A stretch of DNA of 5,470 nucleotides, taken from positions 1-5,470 of the forward strand of contig QMKU01000115.1 of assembly GCA_003646525.1 (NCBI GenBank). Reading direction: 5' to 3'. The position numbers and the translations under genes are program-made. The notes under the pieces were generated by a model that saw nothing but the letters and a program-made list of their open reading frames with translations, made no database searches and was not told where the DNA came from. Positions 1 through 5,209 of this stretch are shown one piece after another (positions within the stretch are counted from its first letter, which is position 1; each line of letters opens with the position of its first letter). Origin of the DNA: Campylobacterota bacterium. Its GTDB lineage: Bacteria; Campylobacterota; Campylobacteria; Campylobacterales; Sulfurovaceae.

Positions 1-1
1 A

Positions 2-40
2 GGTATTGATGGGTTGATTGAAGTGGAAAAGTTTTGGTAG
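2..40 (+). CDS. Possible 3' end of an upstream gene (partial)
   Basis: Only one of the three forward frames stays open from the window edge to a TAG at 38-40; it reads GIDGLIEVEKFW and stops. The other two forward frames stop within the first 20 bases. Twelve codons are too few to name a family, and an open stretch this short can arise by chance. The palindromic repeat at 59-81 begins just after this stop, which is a usual place for such repeats at the end of a gene. This is a weak call. Confidence 0.3.
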   Translation, partial: GIDGLIEVEKFW

Positions 41-58
41 TTGAAGCTCTCATATGCA

Positions 59-81
59 TTCCCACCGAGGACGGATGGGAA
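59..81. repeat. Palindromic hairpin repeat, TTCCCA...TGGGAA type
   Basis: TTCCCACCG (59-67) pairs with CGGATGGGAA (72-81) around a four-base AGGA loop. This gives nine base pairs with a single bulged A at 75. The flanks read GCA before and CGAGG after. The layout resembles the dispersed GCATTCCCACGC...GCGTGGGAACGAGG repeats I know from many proteobacterial genomes, which are REP-like and probably moved by REP-associated transposases. That relationship is recalled, not searched. There is no T-run after it on the plus strand, so a simple intrinsic terminator is unlikely. Confidence 0.55.
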
Positions 82-102
82 CGAGGAAAATAATTTCTAT
101 TT

Positions 103-111
103 TGCTATAAT
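103..111 (+). promoter_or_regulatory. Extended -10 promoter for the DUF4160/DUF2442 pair
   Basis: TGC followed by a perfect TATAAT (106-111) gives the extended -10 form TGnTATAAT. The upstream stretch is T-rich (TTTCTATTT) and no TTGACA-like -35 is present, as is common for the housekeeping sigma factor in Campylobacterota. A start near base 118 would give a leader of about 19 nt before the ATG at 137. The same 12 bases, TTTGCTATAATA, recur at 4207-4218 in front of the GspK-like gene. Confidence 0.6.
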
Positions 112-136
112 AAATAAAAAAACTAAAAGAGTCGCT

Positions 137-442
137 ATGCCAAAAATATTTGAATATTTAGGAATTATTATCATGTTTTATAGCAATGAACATGAACCAA
201 TACATGTTCATGGCAAATATCAAGGTTGTGAATCTAAAGCTGAATTCATAATTGTTGATGGGAAAATTATCAAAGTTATTATCAAGGATGCCAAAGGGAA
301 AAGACCTCTTCCTCGAAAAGAGCTAAAAGAGTTTAAAAACTTTGTTGAAGCATTCAAAGATGATATTGTTCAAAAATGGATAGACTATTTTGTCTATCAT
401 AAATCGATTACTTCTATTAAAATTGAAGGGAAGGTAAAATAA
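137..442 (+). CDS. DUF4160 family protein
   Basis: A 101-residue protein of the DUF4160 family; its biochemical role is unknown. The family signature is at the N-terminus: MPKI, then GIIIMFY and the histidine-rich EHEPIHVH, with His19, His23 and His25. The C-terminal half holds a helical stretch with LPRKELKEFKNFVEAF and a conserved tryptophan near QKWIDYF. The reading frame is open upstream to a TTG at 41, but I chose ATG 137 because family members begin with MPxI, AAAAGAG lies five bases before it, and a promoter (103-111) and a hairpin repeat lie inside the longer version. The stop is three bases from the ATG of the DUF2442 gene, so the two are almost certainly co-transcribed. Such pairs are often suggested to act like toxin-antitoxin modules, which is inference here. 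It is clearly more AT-rich than typA. Confidence 0.8.
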   Translation: MPKIFEYLGIIIMFYSNEHEPIHVHGKYQGCESKAEFIIVDGKIIKVIIKDAKGKRPLPRKELKEFKNFVEAFKDDIVQKWIDYFVYHKSITSIKIEGKVK

Positions 443-445
443 ATT

Positions 446-694
446 ATGGAACAGTATATCTCTATCGAAAAAGCAGACTATGTTGATGAGTATAAAATAT
501 ATTTAAAGTTCAATGATGGGAAAGAGAATACTTTAGATTTTAAAAACTTTATTTTCAAATCACAACATCCTGAAATTAAAAAGTATCAAGATAAAAATCT
601 ATTTAAAAATTTCAATTTGGAATATGGTGAAATAGAGTGGAATAATTATGATTTGGCGTTTCCTATTTATGATTTATATCAAGGAAAATTATAA
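446..694 (+). CDS. DUF2442 family protein
   Basis: An 82-residue protein of the DUF2442 family, with no established activity. Visible family traits are an N-terminal beta-rich part (YKIYLKFNDGKENTLDFKNFI), a middle PEIKKYQDKNLFKNF, and the typical ending LEYGEIEWNNYDLAFPIYDLY. The length matches the usual 80-90 residues. The start at ATG 446 is preceded by a purine-rich AAGGGAAGG (426-434) about 11 bases upstream. It follows the DUF4160 gene after only three bases, which implies one transcript and perhaps a functional partnership, as in small two-gene modules. Known proteins with this domain sometimes carry a DNA-binding domain as well; none is present here. Base composition is strongly AT-rich, as in its partner. 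Confidence 0.8.
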   Translation: MEQYISIEKADYVDEYKIYLKFNDGKENTLDFKNFIFKSQHPEIKKYQDKNLFKNFNLEYGEIEWNNYDLAFPIYDLYQGKL

Positions 695-754
695 TGTATC
701 ATTCCAAAAAGTATACAATCAAAGAGATATGGAGATGAATTATTGCTTAACTTA
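695..754. other. Short AT-rich spacer without a recognised gene
   Basis: These bases lie between the DUF2442 stop and the first hairpin. No open frame of useful length, T-run terminator or clear promoter is seen. It may be decayed coding sequence or simply the 3' untranslated part of the two-gene transcript. Confidence 0.4.
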
Positions 755-786
755 ACTCGTTCGACAGTTGGAGCTGTCGAACGAGT
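755..786. repeat. Perfect 13-bp inverted repeat (hairpin)
   Basis: ACTCGTTCGACAG (755-767) and CTGTCGAACGAGT (774-786) are exact reverse complements around the six-base loop TTGGAG. It sits between two convergent genes. Neither strand has a strong T-run right after the stem, so it does not look like a classic intrinsic terminator, though such a stable stem could still stop or protect transcripts. The right arm ends in GAACGAG (779-785), which also follows the hairpin at 59-81 (GAACGAG at 79-85). This suggests related mobile palindromic repeats. Confidence 0.75.
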
Positions 787-800
787 AGAAAAATAGATAT

Positions 801-851
801 TTGGAGCAGGGACTTTAGTTCCATAAAACGGGACTGAAGTCCCTACTCCAA
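801..851. repeat. REP-like inverted pair (BIME-like), possible typA terminator
   Basis: Bases 801-822 pair with 830-851 around a seven-base loop: TTGGAG with CTCCAA, AGGGACTT with AAGTCCCT, then inner pairs including two G-T wobbles. The only mismatch is C807 opposite A845. Each arm is itself a small palindrome: GGGACT-TT-AGTTCC at 809-822 and GGGACT-GA-AGTCCC at 830-843. On the minus strand one unit reads GTAG then GGACTTCAGTCC, the form of REP elements linked to REP-associated tyrosine transposases (a GTAG head plus a short palindrome). The pair starts 12 bases beyond the typA stop and is followed on that strand by TATTTTTCT, so it may also end typA transcripts. Confidence 0.7.
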
Positions 852-863
852 AAATGAGGAGAG

Positions 864-2681
864 TTATTTTGCGTTTTTTTTGTCTCTTGCTGCTCTTTTT
901 CTGATGGTTGGATCTAGAGATCTCTTGCGGATACGGACGGAGATCGGTGTGATCTCTACGAGTTCATCGTCTTCTATCCACTCCATAGCTGATTCGAGTG
1001 TGACATCTCGTGGTGGCACAAGCTTGATCGCATCATCTGCACCTGAGGTTCGCATGTTTGTGAGTGCCTTACCTTTGAGTGGATTCACATCCAAGTCGCC
1101 TGGTCTAGCTGATTCACCGATAACCATTCCACTATAGACTTTCTCTTGAGGAGTGATAAACATAGTGCCTCTTGCTTGAAGGTTGAAGATCGAAAAGGCA
1201 ACCGCTTCACCACTATCCATAGATACAAGAGCCCCTGGTGTTCTTGACTCTACGACACCCGTATAAGGTCTGTAATCGAGATAGGAGTGATTCATGATTC
1301 CTTCACCTTTGGTATCTGTGAGAAATTCATTTCTGAATCCTATCAAACCTCTTGCAGGGATTTCAAATTCGATTCTGACGGTGCCATCAGGCATTGGAAT
1401 CAACGATGTCATTTCGGCTTTTCGTTTTCCGAGTTTTTCTATCGCAACTCCCTGAAAATCTGTTGGGACATCGACGACGAGGTGTTCGAATGGTTCTAGA
1501 CGCACACCCTCTTCTTCTCTCAGTACGACTTCTGGTCGAGCAAGAAGAAATTCAAACCCTTCTCGTCGCATATTTTCAGCGAGGATACCGATCTGTAGCT
1601 CTCCACGCCCAGATACCTTGAATGAGGCATCACCGAGTGGTTCCATACGCATAGCGATATTGGTCTCCATCTCTTTGGCTAGTCGGTCGTGTATCTTGTT
1701 GGAAGTGACATGCTTGCCTTCTGTGCCAGCAAGTGGTCCGTCATTGACAGAGAAGATGACAGAGAGAGTGGGCTCTTCGACATGCATAGGGTCGAGGGCC
1801 ACGGGGTTGCTAGCATCACAAATACTATCCCCTACATCTATATCTGAGAAACCAGCAATGGCCACGATATCACCTGCTTCTGCTTCAGCGATATCTATAC
1901 GCTCAAGTCCTTTAAATCCAATGAGTTTAGAGATACGACTTTTTGTTTTTTCTCCGCAAGCCTTGACTAGAATATACTCGTCGCCTTTTTTAACACGACC
2001 GTTAAAGATACGAGTGATACCGATACGACCGACAAAGTTGTCATTGTCGAGGGTGAAAACCTGTGCTTGGGTATTGTTGTCAGCAGAGCCCTCAGGATAA
2101 GGTACATATTTTAAGATCGCATCAAAGAGCGGTATCATATCCTTGTTTTCGTCTTCCATTTCCCACTTGGCATAGCCATCTCTCGCTGCTGCATAGAGAA
2201 CAGGGAAATCTAATTGATCCTCATTGGCATCGAGAGCAACAAGCAGATCAAAGACTTCATCCATGACTCTATCAGGATCTGCTGCATCTTTGTCGATTTT
2301 ATTGATGACAACTACAGGAATTAATCCCAATTCAATCGCTTTTTTCAAAACAAATTTGGTCTGAGGCATGACACCTTCTTGTGCATCGACGAGGAGTAGG
2401 ACACCATCTACCATCTTGAGTACGCGCTCTACTTCACCGCCAAAGTCAGCGTGACCCGGAGTGTCAATGATATTGATCTTGTGGTCAAGGTAGGCAATAG
2501 CTGTATTCTTGGACAGGATCGTAATCCCTCGCTCTTTTTCGATGTCGTTGCTGTCCATAACTCGTTCTTGCACCTCCTGGTGCTCAGAGAATGTTCCGCT
2601 CTGCTGAAGTAGTTCATCGACAAGTGTTGTTTTGCCATGATCGACATGGGCGATGACGGCAATATTTTTGATTTTTTGCAT
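864..2681 (-). CDS. typA: Translational GTPase TypA/BipA
   Basis: A complete 605-residue TypA (BipA), the usual length for the family. It is an EF-G-like GTPase that binds the ribosome and is known in other bacteria to aid large-subunit assembly and growth under cold or other stress. The G domain shows G1 AHVDHGKT (11-18), RGIT (51-54), DTPGH (73-77, with catalytic His77) and NKID (127-130); the fifth motif is the weaker YAAARDG (163-169). A beta-barrel domain II follows (about 205-295), then the EF-G-type domain III with [15 protein letters not shown], domain V with [10 protein letters not shown], and the TypA-specific C-terminal domain ending [13 protein letters not shown] plus a basic tail. 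ATG 2681 is supported by TAGGA seven bases upstream and the family's N-terminus. It lies downstream of, and in the same direction as, the minor pseudopilin genes, but functionally it is a separate housekeeping gene. Confidence 0.97.
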   Translation of the reverse strand: MQKIKNIAVIAHVDHGKTTLVDELLQQSGTFSEHQEVQERVMDSNDIEKERGITILSKNTAIAYLDHKINIIDTPGHADFGGEVERVLKMVDGVLLLVDAQEGVMPQTKFVLKKAIELGLIPVVVINKIDKDAADPDRVMDEVFDLLVALDANEDQLDFPVLYAAARDGYAKWEMEDENKDMIPLFDAILKYVPYPEGSADNNTQAQVFTLDNDNFVGRIGITRIFNGRVKKGDEYILVKACGEKTKSRISKLIGFKGLERIDIAEAEAGDIVAIAGFSDIDVGDSICDASNPVALDPMHVEEPTLSVIFSVNDGPLAGTEGKHVTSNKIHDRLAKEMETNIAMRMEPLGDASFKVSGRGELQIGILAENMRREGFEFLLARPEVVLREEEGVRLEPFEHLVVDVPTDFQGVAIEKLGKRKAEMTSLIPMPDGTVRIEFEIPARGLIGFRNEFLTDTKGEGIMNHSYLDYRPYTGVVESRTPGALVSMDSGEAVAFSIFNLQARGTMFITPQEKVYSGMVIGESARPGDLDVNPLKGKALTNMRTSGADDAIKLVPPRDVTLESAMEWIEDDELVEITPISVRIRKRSLDPTIRKRAARDKKNAK

Positions 2682-2717
2682 AAAAATATCCTAACTTTTT
2701 TCGTGTGAATTTCGCGC

Positions 2718-2723
2718 ATTATA
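2718..2723 (-). promoter_or_regulatory. -10 box for typA
   Basis: On the minus strand the sequence reads TTTGGGTATAATGCGCG, with a perfect TATAAT. Transcription starting near 2711 would leave about 30 bases before the typA ATG, including its TAGGA ribosome binding site at 2689-2693. A TTGGGG at 2743-2748 is a poor -35 with a 19-base spacing. Read-through from the pseudopilin genes upstream is also possible, because no terminator is seen between them. Confidence 0.5.
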
Positions 2724-2769
2724 CCCAAATAGTATTAGGCTACCCCAAGGATGATAGGATGATTGGCAA

Positions 2770-3180
2770 TTACTGAATTTTAAAGTGTATGAATCTTGAT
2801 GAATACTCACCTTTCAGCATAATTTCATTGAGTTCTATAGGAAGTGTTTCATCACTTAGAGCGATCGAATCTGAAATAAAGATGTTTCGTTTGCTCTTTT
2901 TGAGAATATCTCTACTTTGATCATCTGAGATTTTGAAAGTTTTGGAGAGGAGCGAATAAGCATCTTTTTCATCTTTGTGATAGCGCATCACCTCTTTGCC
3001 TAAAAAAAGCGTATTGGAGAGTTCGCTTTTGCTACGATCTGAAAGATAGAGTGCCATGTTGCGACTCTCCTGCTGTAGCTTGACAGCACCTAGTGCTACG
3101 ATCGAGATCAAAACAACAGAGACGAGAACTTCGATGATCGTAAAAGCACTCTTTTGCCTTCTTGCAAAATAGTATCGCAT
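2770..3180 (-). CDS. Minor pseudopilin, GspI/GspJ-like
   Basis: A 136-residue protein with a type IV prepilin N-terminus: a basic leader (RYYFARRQKSA), then FTIIEVLV and a hydrophobic helix to about residue 33. Prepilin peptidase would cut Ala12|Phe13, leaving Glu17 at mature position +5. The EVLV start of the helix looks more like GspI than GspJ, but the rest is too divergent to decide. After cleavage the protein would sit in the inner membrane and join the tip of a type II secretion pseudopilus. The -1 residue is Ala, not the usual Gly. The ATG overlaps the TGA of the preceding gene by one base (TGATG); a TTG three bases earlier (3183) is an alternative. GGAGAG lies eight bases before the ATG, inside the preceding gene, so translation is probably coupled. 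Confidence 0.75.
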   Translation of the reverse strand: MRYYFARRQKSAFTIIEVLVSVVLISIVALGAVKLQQESRNMALYLSDRSKSELSNTLFLGKEVMRYHKDEKDAYSLLSKTFKISDDQSRDILKKSKRNIFISDSIALSDETLPIELNEIMLKGEYSSRFIHFKIQ

Positions 3181-3728
3181 CAATAGAACTCTCCACTATC
3201 TGCTAAAATATGTGTATTTTTGAGCCATAGTTTTTCAGCCTCTTCAAGAGAATCTGTTTTGACCACCTTTGCAAAAAGTGCTGGTAGGTAATAGATTCCC
3301 GTTTTGTTTTCGACAACTAATTGGGAAGAGCTACCGTTGCGATAGAGAGAAAAACGCAGACAGACTGGGTGATCTTGGTATCGACCAAAATCAATTTTGG
3401 TGAGTTTATCATCACCATCTATTTGATAGACAGTAAGATCGCCCAATGCAAGATCTTCCTCATACTCTATTGTCTCTCCATCTTTGTATAGATAGCACTG
3501 CTTGCACCTATCCAAACAGAAGAGTTCTGCGTTGGAATAGAGCAAGCCCTGTCTGGCGAGATTCTCTTTGAGGTTTTTCATATTGAGTGCCTTTGGTTTG
3601 CTCTGTTCGTGCCGCATAGAAGAAAAAACCAGCATATAAGAAAAAGACATGATGAGAATAACAATCATCAGTTCAAGTAGGGAAAAGGCTTGACGGCGCA
3701 TGGTCAAACGACAAGCTCCAAAATACAT
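3180..3728 (-). CDS. Minor pseudopilin, GspH/FimT-like, with cysteine cluster
   Basis: A protein of up to 182 residues with a prepilin leader: RRQA|FSLLELMIVILIM, cleavage expected after Ala14 and Glu19 at mature +5. Its place right after gspG fits GspH, but the C-terminal part shows no clear family signature. A cysteine cluster, CLDRCKQC (Cys71, Cys75, Cys78), and a further Cys123 are unusual for a minor pseudopilin and could form disulfides or bind a metal. The start is uncertain: ATG 3728 has no clear ribosome binding site; TTG 3707 has GGAG eight bases upstream; ATG 3701 gives a typical short leader but GGAG is 14 bases away. The gene begins 11 bases after gspG and its stop overlaps the next start, so the three form one operon. 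Confidence 0.75.
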   Translation of the reverse strand: MYFGACRLTMRRQAFSLLELMIVILIMSFSYMLVFSSMRHEQSKPKALNMKNLKENLARQGLLYSNAELFCLDRCKQCYLYKDGETIEYEEDLALGDLTVYQIDGDDKLTKIDFGRYQDHPVCLRFSLYRNGSSSQLVVENKTGIYYLPALFAKVVKTDSLEEAEKLWLKNTHILADSGEFY

Positions 3729-3739
3729 ATCAATAGTGA

Positions 3740-4189
3740 TTATTTATGGCACTTGCTGAAAAAGATATCCTCAGCATCTCCACTTCCGCCCTCTTTGCGA
3801 TCTGCTCCAAAACTGATCAGATCAAAGTCACTCTCATTTTTTAGATAGCCAAAAGGGTTTTGCCAAGAGTCTTTCGGGATACTCTTCATATAAGAGGCAT
3901 TGCCGTAATTGGGGTATTTTTCTGGATCAGGATTGCTTGCTAGAGCCTGTAATCCCTCTTCTGTTTCTGGATAGACACCATTGTCGAGTTTGAACATGTC
4001 GAGTGCTTGACCAGCACTATTCATCTGTACACAAACCAAGTCTCGCTTGGCTTGTTCTCCTTTTCCTATGAGGTTGGGCGCAACAAAAGCTGCAAGAATA
4101 CCAAGTATGAGGATAACAACGAGAAGCTCAAGAAGACTGAATCCTCTTTTCATAGTGATATTTTTGATGGTTCTGGAAGGTGATGACAT
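3740..4189 (-). CDS. gspG: Type II secretion major pseudopilin GspG
   Basis: A 149-residue GspG, the main subunit of the periplasmic pseudopilus that drives substrates through the outer-membrane secretin. The prepilin site is KRG|FSLLELLVVILILGILAA, with cleavage after Gly16 and Glu21 at mature +5. The globular part carries GspG hallmarks: NGVYPETEEGLQAL (about 70-83), IPKDSWQNPFGYL, and the C-terminal loop FGADRKEGGSGDAEDI (127-142), which in known GspG proteins holds a calcium ion through acidic residues. I chose ATG 4189 because TAAGGA (4195-4200) lies five bases before it; the internal ATG 4153 would give the usual short leader (MKRG) but has no such site. Two cysteines (53 and 147) are atypical. 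It is the first gene of a minus-strand operon and diverges from the GspK-like gene. Confidence 0.92.
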   Translation of the reverse strand: MSSPSRTIKNITMKRGFSLLELLVVILILGILAAFVAPNLIGKGEQAKRDLVCVQMNSAGQALDMFKLDNGVYPETEEGLQALASNPDPEKYPNYGNASYMKSIPKDSWQNPFGYLKNESDFDLISFGADRKEGGSGDAEDIFFSKCHK

Positions 4190-4208
4190 AGTTTTCCTTA
4201 GTTTGATT

Positions 4209-4217
4209 TGCTATAAT
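4209..4217 (+). promoter_or_regulatory. Extended -10 promoter for the GspK-like gene
   Basis: TGC plus a perfect TATAAT (4212-4217), preceded by a T-rich stretch (GTTTTCCTTAGTTTGATT), matches the extended -10 promoters of Campylobacterota. A start near 4224 would give a leader of about 50 bases before the ATG at 4274. The core TTTGCTATAATA is identical to the promoter of the DUF pair at 101-112. Confidence 0.55.
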
Positions 4218-4218
4218 A
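4213..4218 (-). promoter_or_regulatory. -10-like box for the gspG operon
   Basis: The minus strand reads CTGTGTATTATAGC. TATTAT would place transcription near 4206, about 16 bases before the gspG ATG and just ahead of its TAAGGA site. No convincing -35 is seen. The box shares nearly all its bases with the opposite-strand TATAAT at 4212-4217, so the two promoters could not be occupied together. Confidence 0.45.
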
Positions 4219-4273
4219 CACAGATACACTTTTTATCATGATGAAAGTGATTTTACTTGAATAGAGCTTTTAG

Positions 4274-5209
4274 ATGGATAAAACAGAAAATATAGTTCGC
4301 ATGAGGCAGGGTGTAGTACTTTTTATAACCTTGTCAGTTATTGTTGCTATGCTGGTACTTGTAGGGGCTGTCTTCTCTTATCTAGACAAGAGTAGAGAGG
4401 ATGCCTCGCGTACGGCTGCGCTCATTCAAGCGGATTTGATATTCCGTGACAGCAAAGTAGCCATAGACGCACTACTCAAAAAAGGCTCCAAAAACAAGGA
4501 TATGAAAAAAGAGATTTTAGATACACTTTATCTTGCTTCAGTGACAATACAAGCAGAGAAGAATGAAGAGATATTTACAACACTTAGTTGTCAACCACTT
4601 AACAATAGTGTGGATATCAATTGGCTTGGGCTTGAGAACAATAATAGTGCTCAGGGTTTATATACTTCAGCACAGATAACTTTTGATCTCCTTGTTGAAA
4701 AGTACAATATTCAGGATGCTTCACGGCTTTTGTCTCTCATAAGATCCGCTATCGATGACCAAGAAGAGCTTGAAGTACAAAATGAAGGCAGATTGAGGCA
4801 GAAACAAGGTATAATAAGTCTTTCTCAATTTCAGACAATTGTTAGAGACTATCTCTTCGAGACAGATGATAGTAAGATAGAAAAAATTGATTGGGAAGAG
4901 TATTTCTCTTTTGATGTGAAGAGTAGTTTGGTTGATGGCAATTATCTGTCGGCAGAGTTTATTACACTTTTTTTTGAAATGGAACTTGATGTTGTCAGAG
5001 AAGAGTGGTTTGAGGGTGAGGATCTTAAGGCGTTTATTTCCAGTTTTGGAGGTGACTTGTCTCGATATAATGAGAAGATTTTCGCTACAGAAGCAATAGA
5101 ACGAATGGAGTGCCGTGTGACTTACGGTTATCAGGGGTTGGTTTATGCCATGGGTTTTAATTATATAGAAGGAAAGGCGGAGAAGTTTGAATTTTATGGG
5201 AAACAGTAA
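4274..5209 (+). CDS. gspK: Type II secretion tip pseudopilin, GspK-like
   Basis: A 311-residue protein that fits GspK, the large minor pseudopilin thought to cap the pseudopilus tip with GspI and GspJ. The N-terminus reads MRQG|VVLFITLSVIVAMLVLVGAV: a prepilin-like site after Gly13, but Ile18 rather than Glu at mature +5. Loss of that Glu is a known GspK trait. Length is as expected for GspK. The rest is largely acidic and alpha-helical in character, including YNIQDASRLLSLIRSAIDD and ISLSQFQTIVRDYLF, which resemble the helical insert of GspK. Cys106 and Cys280 are the only cysteines and might pair. ATG 4274 has only a weak AGAG upstream; ATG 4301 (Met10) is an alternative that keeps the short leader. 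It diverges from gspG and overlaps the next gene by 14 bases. Confidence 0.75.
   Translation: MDKTENIVRMRQGVVLFITLSVIVAMLVLVGAVFSYLDKSREDASRTAALIQADLIFRDSKVAIDALLKKGSKNKDMKKEILDTLYLASVTIQAEKNEEIFTTLSCQPLNNSVDINWLGLENNNSAQGLYTSAQITFDLLVEKYNIQDASRLLSLIRSAIDDQEELEVQNEGRLRQKQGIISLSQFQTIVRDYLFETDDSKIEKIDWEEYFSFDVKSSLVDGNYLSAEFITLFFEMELDVVREEWFEGEDLKAFISSFGGDLSRYNEKIFATEAIERMECRVTYGYQGLVYAMGFNYIEGKAEKFEFYGKQ

Noticed and set aside
755..786. Classic intrinsic terminator for the DUF2442 gene
   Set aside because: The stem is perfect, but it is followed by AGAAAAATAG on the plus strand, not a T-run, and lies about 60 bases beyond the stop.
755..851. CRISPR array
   Set aside because: There are only palindromes with unlike stems, no regularly spaced direct repeats and no cas genes.
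1618..2100. 160-codon open frame on the plus strand
   Set aside because: It lies wholly antisense within typA, whose protein is strongly conserved throughout. The Ser/Leu/Pro-rich translation is typical of a complementary-strand shadow, as are the other plus-strand frames between 880 and 2266.
2429..2728. 99-codon minus-strand frame overlapping the typA start
   Set aside because: It is a different frame over the most conserved part of TypA, and covers the typA promoter and ribosome binding site. The translation has no recognisable features.
2682..2769. Terminator between the minor pseudopilin gene and typA
   Set aside because: No stem followed by a T-run is visible on the minus strand, so some read-through into typA is possible.
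4047..4241. 64-codon plus-strand frame across the gspG start
   Set aside because: It is antisense to the conserved GspG N-terminus and to the promoter spacer, with no supporting signal.
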